A stretch of 64,000 bases of DNA, taken from contig BJHQ01000001.1 of assembly GCA_014193115.1 (NCBI GenBank), forward strand, positions 496,001-560,000, written 5' to 3'. The notes under the pieces are model-generated. The model had not been told where the DNA came from. It saw only the letters and a list, made by a program, of their open reading frames with translations, and did not search any database. Position numbers and translations under genes: made by a program. Below are positions 59,112 to 64,000 of this stretch, in pieces (within the stretch, counting starts at the first letter, position 1; every line of letters begins with the position of its first letter). The stretch comes from Planctomycetota bacterium (GTDB lineage: Bacteria > Planctomycetota > UBA11346).

Positions 59112-59687
59112 ATGGCCGGCATGGACCGCGGACCAGGCGGCATGGACCGGGGGCCCCACGGTTCGAGATCGCCGTTTCGCGCCGGTTCCTCAGCCGTCTG
59201 CGCCCTGCTGCTGATCGCCGGGATAGGCGCTGCTGAACTGGTGCCCGCTGGCCAGGCCCAGGCCGCCGCCGGTCAGCCCGGCCGTGCGATCCCTGCCGGC
59301 GCCGCCCCGATCGCAGCCTGGACCATCCGCTGGGATGATTACCGGACCATTTTGGTCAGCGCCCCGGGCGCGGGCCGGATCGGACCGGGCTGGGTGCTGA
59401 CCTACCACCTCGACCCGCTCAAAGGCCTAGCCGTGGCCTATCGCGCCAAGGTCTTCCGCGATGCCAACGGTGCGGTGCATTTCGACGCCCGCGAGGCCCG
59501 GATCGTCGGACCGATGGCCAATCAATGGTCGCCGGACAGTTTCAGCGTCGCCGGCCGGCAAGTGGTCGCCATCGACGACCACGACCGGGGCAACACCGGA
59601 GCCCTCGAATCGGTCGCGCCCGAAACCGGGAACGATTATCTCAAGCAACTGCGCTCGGCCCTGGCGGTGATTCAGAACGGCCTGTAA
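59112..59687 (+). CDS. Hypothetical exported protein
   Basis: A 191-residue protein starting 7 nt after rpoN. After a basic, Gly-rich N-terminus comes a hydrophobic export segment (AVCALLLIAGIGAAELV) and an Ala/Gly-rich stretch, then a beta-rich domain of about 125 residues (AAWTIRWDDYRTILVSAPGA; GWVLTYHLDPLKGLAVAYRA; VHFDAREARIVGPMANQWSP; VAIDDHDRGNTGALESVAPE). Several Met codons lie near the N-terminus, so the start is uncertain. The family was not recognised. Co-transcription with rpoN is likely from the spacing. Confidence 0.6.
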   Translation: MAGMDRGPGGMDRGPHGSRSPFRAGSSAVCALLLIAGIGAAELVPAGQAQAAAGQPGRAIPAGAAPIAAWTIRWDDYRTILVSAPGAGRIGPGWVLTYHLDPLKGLAVAYRAKVFRDANGAVHFDAREARIVGPMANQWSPDSFSVAGRQVVAIDDHDRGNTGALESVAPETGNDYLKQLRSALAVIQNGL

Positions 59688-59723
59688 CCGCGCTTGCCGT
59701 GGAACCGTCAAGCGGGCAACGAG

Positions 59724-60935
59724 CTACGGTGCTGGGGACGCTTCCAAGGCCGGCACCCGCAGCTTGACGTCGGCATCGATGGTGCGGCGGTCTTCTTCCA
59801 TCTCATACGTCAACACGATGGAAAGGTCGGCGCCAGCGGCGACGATGATCGCCGGCTCCTGCAAGGCAGCACGGAAGATCCGCGCATACGCAGCCCGGCG
59901 CTGGGCGATGCGTGCGGTCTCGGCGGCGTCGATATGCCCGAAGATGAAACGGGTCGTCGGCAAAAAAGCACTGCGAAAACGGGCCTCGGCCGCAGTCGTA
60001 GATTCGCCAGATGCCGGAAGGAGACGGACCGGGAAGGGCCAGGACGAAGTGCGGCTCGTCGGCAGCAACCGGTAGTCCAGGTCGTCTGGCACCTGCTCGC
60101 CGAACCATGCGCGCAGCGCGGATTCCGCCGTCTCGCCTGGGCGTTGCGGAACGGTGATCCGGTCCAGCGCAGGCGGAGCGATCCGGACTTTGCCGAGGAA
60201 CAGCGCTCCGCCTGCACCGCCGGTCGCCGGGGTCAGCACCAGTTCCTTATGCCCGGGAAAATCGGGATCCTCCAGATCCACCTCGATCCGGTTGCCGCCG
60301 ACCACGTTGGCGTGGAGCTGAGCCGATGGGAAATGGCAGGAGCGCTTGGCAGACAACACAGCCGTGCGCTTGATGGTATCGACCTGGTATTCCAACCGGT
60401 CGAAGCCCATGTTGAACGCCTGTTCGCCGATCAGCAGCCGGGCCAACCAGGAAAACTCCAGGCGGACCAGGCCGGATTCGATGGTGAACGCCAATCCATG
60501 CTGGCCCGCCGGCAGGTCGAGCGGATCGAGCCGCAGGACGAGTTCCCGGCTCATCGCCACCCAGGCCAGCGCGAAGCTGTTGGGAATGGAGATCGTCTGG
60601 TCGTCGGTGAAGGTCAGATGCAGCCGGCGCTGCTCGACCCGGGCGGCGATGATCGATTGGGCGGGGAAGAATCCGGTCAGGCGTTCACGCATCGCCGCCA
60701 GGGCACTGGGATCGGCGACGGCCGGAGTGTCAACCTCGCCGAGGAGATCGACGAACAAGTGGAAGAGCTGCTCCCGGCTTTTCCATGCTGGGTCGTTGCA
60801 CCAGCAATTGATGTCCACCGCCGTGATCCGGCGACCTGACGGCGGGGCCGCGGCCGGAGTGTCGATCCGCTGGCAGCCGGACAGCAGGGCCCAGGCCAGT
60901 AGGCCCAGGGCGAAAACGAACGGCAGCCGCATCAT
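59724..60935 (-). CDS. Hypothetical lipoprotein
   Basis: A protein of about 403 residues with a lipoprotein signal (PFVFALGLLAWALLSGCQ), so Cys is probably lipidated. The mature part starts RITAVDINCWCNDPAWKSRE and is mostly beta strands: RRLHLTFTDDQTISIPNSFA, HGLAFTIESGLVRLEFSWLA, RIEVDLEDPDFPGHKELVLT. The C-terminal part has FRSAFLPTTRFIFGHIDAAE and DLSIVLTYEMEEDRRTIDAD. No family is recognised. ATG 60935 (or 60932) is chosen for the signal peptide. It runs opposite to the small lipoprotein gene at 61033 with 97 nt between starts. Confidence 0.65.
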   Translation of the reverse strand: MMRLPFVFALGLLAWALLSGCQRIDTPAAAPPSGRRITAVDINCWCNDPAWKSREQLFHLFVDLLGEVDTPAVADPSALAAMRERLTGFFPAQSIIAARVEQRRLHLTFTDDQTISIPNSFALAWVAMSRELVLRLDPLDLPAGQHGLAFTIESGLVRLEFSWLARLLIGEQAFNMGFDRLEYQVDTIKRTAVLSAKRSCHFPSAQLHANVVGGNRIEVDLEDPDFPGHKELVLTPATGGAGGALFLGKVRIAPPALDRITVPQRPGETAESALRAWFGEQVPDDLDYRLLPTSRTSSWPFPVRLLPASGESTTAAEARFRSAFLPTTRFIFGHIDAAETARIAQRRAAYARIFRAALQEPAIIVAAGADLSIVLTYEMEEDRRTIDADVKLRVPALEASPAP

Positions 60936-61032
60936 CGGCAGCACCCTGCGCTGGCGCGGCCAGGAAGGAATCCTCCGTGAAGCTGACCGCACTGGTGTGT
61001 TGGCAACCGGTGCTTCGACCCACGATCACATC

Positions 61033-61653
61033 ATGCGTTGGCTGCTCACCGCCGTCCTGCTCGCCTGGATCACGTTTTCTGGCTGCAATCAAAACCGACC
61101 GCTTGCCGCCCACGATGCCCGGTCCGCAGCAGAAAACCTGTGTCAGCGCGAACGGCTCGATTGGGGCGATGCGGTGCAGACTTTGGCGCCGGGGCCGGTG
61201 CCTGGCCGGCACGACGCCTGGCAGGTGGCCTTTGCCCCCGCCAGCGACGGCTCGCCGCGGGTGGTGCTGGTCGATGGAGTGACCGGCTGGGCGGGTCTGC
61301 CGCCACCAGGGTACGAAATCCGCCGCCAGCCACGCGGCGAACCCGTTGCGGCCCCAGCCGCTGCCGCGGTGGTCGACGGTCCATGGATCCTGGTCGTCGA
61401 AGAGCCGCTTCCCGGATTGGATGCGGCGGCCACCGGCCGGTTGACCCGCGAGGCGGCCCGGCTCAACGACCTCGCCACCCGCACCGGCTTATGGCCGCTG
61501 TTCTCCGTCCACACCGACCGCGCCGGACGGACCGGACTGGCCTATGGCTGGCAAGGTGACCGCGGCATCGCCCGGGATGATTCCGTCGTAGACTGGGCCA
61601 AGCACCGCGGCGGCCTGAAGGAAACGCGGTGGGTGGACTTGTCGCCGAAGTGA
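61033..61653 (+). CDS. Hypothetical lipoprotein
   Basis: A 206-residue protein with a lipobox (LLTAVLLAWITFSGCNQN). The mature protein includes ENLCQRERLDWGDAVQTLAP, GRHDAWQVAFAPASDGSPRV, VVLVDGVTGWAGLPPPGYEI and VVDGPWILVVEEPLPGLDAA, ending RWVDLSPK. It is divergent from the 403-residue lipoprotein, and the two may work together. The frame is open far upstream, but that part is antisense to the neighbour; ATG 61033 opens the signal peptide. The family was not recognised. Confidence 0.62.
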   Translation: MRWLLTAVLLAWITFSGCNQNRPLAAHDARSAAENLCQRERLDWGDAVQTLAPGPVPGRHDAWQVAFAPASDGSPRVVLVDGVTGWAGLPPPGYEIRRQPRGEPVAAPAAAAVVDGPWILVVEEPLPGLDAAATGRLTREAARLNDLATRTGLWPLFSVHTDRAGRTGLAYGWQGDRGIARDDSVVDWAKHRGGLKETRWVDLSPK

Positions 61654-61724
61654 TGCGGGGTGTTCACAAGGAAAGCCGTGCTTGGGTAACAAATCCCAAA
61701 CCGCACACGATCACGCAGCGCAGG

Positions 61725-62378
61725 TTATTTCAGGGATACGGGGTCCCGGCTGAACGCGTACGAAACGCCGATCCCGGCGCTCCATCCCGTTTGCTTGATG
61801 GCAAGGGTGATGCCACGGCTGGAATAGCGGCTGTCGACCTGACCGTAGCCCACCGAGGCCAATACCCGCCACCGCTCTGAAACGAAATAGCTCGCCTGCA
61901 CCCGCGCCTGATAGGCACGAGCCTGCCCAGAAGCTGAAAATGACGGGCTATAGGCCGTCCCGTTCAAGGCGATGGCACTCACTCCCAGGCCGGCTCGTCC
62001 CTCACCAAGCAGCACCCAGCGATCGGTCATGGCCCAGCCCAGTCCGACCGATCCCAATCCCAGGAAGCTGCGCAACGAGCCAGGGCCTCCGCTGGCCTGG
62101 TGCAGGCTGGCATCGAGGCCAAGCACAAGTCCGATCTGATCGCCAGGCCGCGTCAACGAGAGCCGGCCGCCGACTTCGAACGCTGCTGCGCTGGCGAACC
62201 CGTCCTGGCCATCACCGGTGTAGGACGGGGAATCAAGGTGATAGCTGAACCCGGCAGGCTCGGCCAGCAGCAGGGTCTGCGCATCACGCACGACCAGTTC
62301 CGCGCTCGACACCGTGACGGCGGACAGCACCACCAAGGCAGTCGTCGCTGGCCCCGGCCCACGGAAAGGCGAAGTCAT
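61725..62378 (-). CDS. Predicted outer-membrane beta-barrel protein
   Basis: A 217-residue protein with an N-terminal hydrophobic export segment (ATTALVVLSAVTVSSAE) followed by alternating amphipathic strands and Gly/Ser turns: AAAFEVGGRLSLTRPGDQIG, LVLGLDASLHQASGGPGSLR, LGSVGLGWAMTDRWVLLGEG, AYQARVQASYFVSERWRVLA, SVGYGQVDSRYSS and SAGIGVSYAFSRDPVSLK. This fits an 8-10-stranded barrel. The ATG overlaps the stop of the FGE-like lipoprotein gene by 4 nt, so the two are translationally coupled. A longer frame to 63224 runs through that gene in another frame and was rejected. Confidence 0.75.
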   Translation of the reverse strand: MTSPFRGPGPATTALVVLSAVTVSSAELVVRDAQTLLLAEPAGFSYHLDSPSYTGDGQDGFASAAAFEVGGRLSLTRPGDQIGLVLGLDASLHQASGGPGSLRSFLGLGSVGLGWAMTDRWVLLGEGRAGLGVSAIALNGTAYSPSFSASGQARAYQARVQASYFVSERWRVLASVGYGQVDSRYSSRGITLAIKQTGWSAGIGVSYAFSRDPVSLK

Positions 62379-63181
62379 GGAGCGAGCAGCAGCCGGACTC
62401 CGGCCAAGGCGTGGGAGGTGGATGGGGTCAGGCCGCGGGAGACGTTGGTGGTAGCCGCAAGCTGGAACGAGTCGCTCCACGATCCTCCGCAGAGTCCGGC
62501 GCTGGCCCCAGCCTTGGTCCACTCCCAGACATTGCCGTGCATGTCGTACAGGCCATACGCGTTCGCTGCCCGCGTACCCACAGCTTGCGGACCAAGGGAC
62601 TCGCCGTGGGTCTCCCAGACCACGGCGTTGCCCGCGATGGTCGGCTGGTCGGTGGCCGAGCCCCACGACCAGGGTCCGGAGCTGCCGCCCGCGCAGGCGT
62701 ACTGCCATTGCTCCGCATCGGGGATCAGCAGTTTGGCCTTGGCCGTGGAACGGTAACGGTCCAGAGCAGCCAAAATATCCTGATAACTCAGGTTGTAGGC
62801 TGGGCGTTCCGCTTTCGGTCCAACCTCGACCACCGCGGTCGGCACCGTGATCCAGGGCTGCGAGGTCGCGAGCAAGGTCCATTGCCGCTGGGTGACCTCG
62901 AAGACGCCGATGAGGAAATCTCCCCGCGACCAGGTGATCCGCCGGAAGAGCATGCGCGAGGTGCGCAGGGTCCCGTCGGTGAGGTCCGGAGCCGCAGCCA
63001 GGGTGGTCAACGTTCCACTGGCGAGATCGAGCACCGCATAGGGCGCGGTGGCGATGCCCAGGTCGCCCTGGGCGCCGGTGAGGCTGCTCGACTGCGGTGA
63101 ACCATCCGTGCTGCAGCCGGCAAGTACCAGCGCAAGCGCGGCGGCGCCGATCCGTGCGCCTGACGATTGGAGCGGATTCAT
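62375..63181 (-). CDS. FGE/SUMF1-like lipoprotein
   Basis: A 268-residue lipoprotein (lipobox GAAALALVLAGCST) with a formylglycine-generating-enzyme-type fold. Motifs in order are DFLIGVFEVTQRQWTLLATS, RPAYNLSYQDILAALDRYRS, KLLIPDAEQWQYACAGGSSG, ANAYGLYDMHGNVWEWTKAG, GLCGGSWSDSFQLAATTNVS and HALAGVRLLLAP. The copper-binding Cys pair of true FGEs near the C-terminus is not evident, so it is probably a non-enzymatic or divergent SUMF1 domain anchored in a membrane. It is coupled by 4-nt overlaps to the cadherin-like gene upstream and the barrel gene downstream. Confidence 0.85.
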   Translation of the reverse strand: MNPLQSSGARIGAAALALVLAGCSTDGSPQSSSLTGAQGDLGIATAPYAVLDLASGTLTTLAAAPDLTDGTLRTSRMLFRRITWSRGDFLIGVFEVTQRQWTLLATSQPWITVPTAVVEVGPKAERPAYNLSYQDILAALDRYRSTAKAKLLIPDAEQWQYACAGGSSGPWSWGSATDQPTIAGNAVVWETHGESLGPQAVGTRAANAYGLYDMHGNVWEWTKAGASAGLCGGSWSDSFQLAATTNVSRGLTPSTSHALAGVRLLLAP

Positions 63182-64000
63182 CCATTCCCCCTGGGCAGCG
63201 ATGATGATGGAGCCAAGCCGGCACCTTGGACTTTGATCAGCACCCGCTGGCTGGTGGCGGTGTTGCTGACCGGATCGGTGATCACGATCCAGAACACCTG
63301 ATACGATAAATCGTCCGGGACATTCGGCCAGTTGATGACGTGATCCGTCTTGAAGCGGTTCGCGACCGCGTTTTCATCCGCCGGATGGGTGACCCAGATC
63401 ACGCTGTACTGGAAGCTCGGATTGGCCGCAGCAAGGACCGGGGCATACAGCAGGGTTCCGCCGGCAGCGACCTCCATGGGCGGATTCGAGGTGATGACCG
63501 GGGTCTGCCCCAGGCCCACGTTCTCGGAACCGGAGATCGCCAACGTGATGGTGCCCGTGCCCGACTTGGGTTGCGTGTCCGTGCTGACGGGCGCGCCAGG
63601 AATACCCAAGTCGCTTGCGGTGACGGTGAAGGAGTCCGCTCCCGCGCTGCCCTGGTCCGCAGTATAGGTGAACGCCCCGGTCGCCGGGTCGAGCGCCACC
63701 CGGCCTTTGCTGGGCGGCGCTGAAACCTGGAAGGTGTGGGTCGCATCATCCCCATCCTGGACCTGGATTTGACCTGGAACCGGAATCCCCGGCATGGCGA
63801 CCAGAGACGCATTGGCGATGGTGGGAGCAAGATTGAATGGCACCAGATCCAGCACCTGGAAGACGGCGGAACTCGCATCCCCAAGGCCATTGGTCGCGGT
63901 GATCGCGATGCGGCGCTGGGTCAAACCAGGACGTTTGGAATCACTGGAATAGACCAGGGTGCGGAGGACCGCGGAGGCGACCTCCGCGGTGACCGGGATG
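63178..64000 (-). CDS. Large surface protein with cadherin-like/Ig repeats, C-terminal part
   Basis: The frame stays open to the window edge, so the N-terminal part is missing; about 274 C-terminal residues are seen. The edge sequence AVLRTLVYSSDSKRPGLTQR, then RIAITATNGLGDASSAVFQV, is the end of a repeat found in large cadherin-like adhesins. Next come QVQDGDDATHTFQVSAPPSK and GRVALDPATGAFTYTADQGS, then AGADSFTVTASDLGIPG, a typical Ig/VCBS-like module. The final part (PVITSNPPMEVAAGGTLLYA) is another beta domain. It is the first gene of the operon with the FGE-like lipoprotein and the barrel. TTG 63924 is not a true start. Confidence 0.8.
   Translation of the reverse strand, partial: IPVTAEVASAVLRTLVYSSDSKRPGLTQRRIAITATNGLGDASSAVFQVLDLVPFNLAPTIANASLVAMPGIPVPGQIQVQDGDDATHTFQVSAPPSKGRVALDPATGAFTYTADQGSAGADSFTVTASDLGIPGAPVSTDTQPKSGTGTITLAISGSENVGLGQTPVITSNPPMEVAAGGTLLYAPVLAAANPSFQYSVIWVTHPADENAVANRFKTDHVINWPNVPDDLSYQVFWIVITDPVSNTATSQRVLIKVQGAGLAPSSSLPRGNG

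Noticed and set aside
60346..61032. Upstream extension of the small lipoprotein frame
   Set aside because: The extension is antisense to the 403-residue lipoprotein gene, and a clear signal peptide begins at 61033.
61725..63224. A single 499-codon gene on the minus strand
   Set aside because: Its first two thirds overlap the FGE-like lipoprotein gene in another frame; only the last 217 codons, starting at a coupled ATG, look like a protein.

Overview
The window is high-GC DNA from a diderm (Gram-negative type) bacterium. MlaE, an RND efflux pair, lipoproteins, a predicted beta-barrel and RseP all imply an outer membrane. The mix of Ser/Thr kinases with Pro-rich linkers, phytanoyl-CoA-dioxygenase-like proteins, a formylglycine-enzyme-like lipoprotein, HEAT-repeat proteins, a FlgD-Ig/CBM9-like giant secreted protein, a GH4 sugar regulon and many short palindromic repeats resembles Planctomycetota or a related PVC-superphylum lineage. 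That assignment is inference; no rRNA is present to settle it. The only RNA gene seen is tRNA-Lys(UUU).

Layout: 1-8 kb holds a response regulator fragment, mlaE, thiO, a CheY-like regulator, tRNA-Lys, rpsU, apt, two unknowns, a eukaryotic-type hisA and a GT2 glycosyltransferase. 8-20 kb, mostly minus strand, holds a 1460-residue secreted protein, the prepilin peptidase, a DUF3293 protein, an operon of pepA, a kinase-like gene and an EEP phosphatase, then pilT and a PhyH enzyme. 20-27 kb on plus holds mtnA, an ArfB-like release factor, MazE/MazF, an RluD-type pseudouridine synthase carrying an in-frame repeat insertion, an acyl carrier protein, an FAD enzyme and a HEAT-repeat protein. 27-32 kb is a block of tandem hairpin repeats followed by an RND efflux pair. 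32-42 kb is a sugar-utilisation region: AraC regulator, divergent GH4 glycosidase, MazG-like protein, then a binding protein, MalF, an oversized MalG, MalK and a TIM-barrel isomerase. 42-48 kb holds RseP, a second PhyH enzyme, a DUF455 ferritin-like protein and a cold-shock protein with a long leader. 48-64 kb holds two Ser/Thr kinases, a HAD phosphatase, a BI-1 protein, glmS, a MoaD/ThiS-like protein, pyrB-pyrI, rpoN, lipoproteins and a terminal operon of a cadherin-like protein, an FGE-like lipoprotein and an outer-membrane barrel.

Regulatory signals can be read by eye. Several promoters look like TTGCC(C/T) followed 16-17 nt later by TATRNN, and at least five genes have a TANNNT hexamer exactly 6 nt before the start codon, suggesting leaderless transcripts. 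A C-rich tract (core AGCCCCTAGCCCCTGG) precedes seven start codons, always in the same orientation relative to the gene. A second family, headed GGGAGCG and followed by a variable palindrome, is scattered between genes and once sits inside rluD.

The observations I rate highest are the MalG with a roughly 300-residue extracytoplasmic insertion paired with a doubly membrane-anchored binding protein, the linkage of ribosome rescue (ArfB), mRNA interferase (MazF) and ribosome modification (RluD), the oriented pre-start tract, and the in-frame repeat insertion in rluD.
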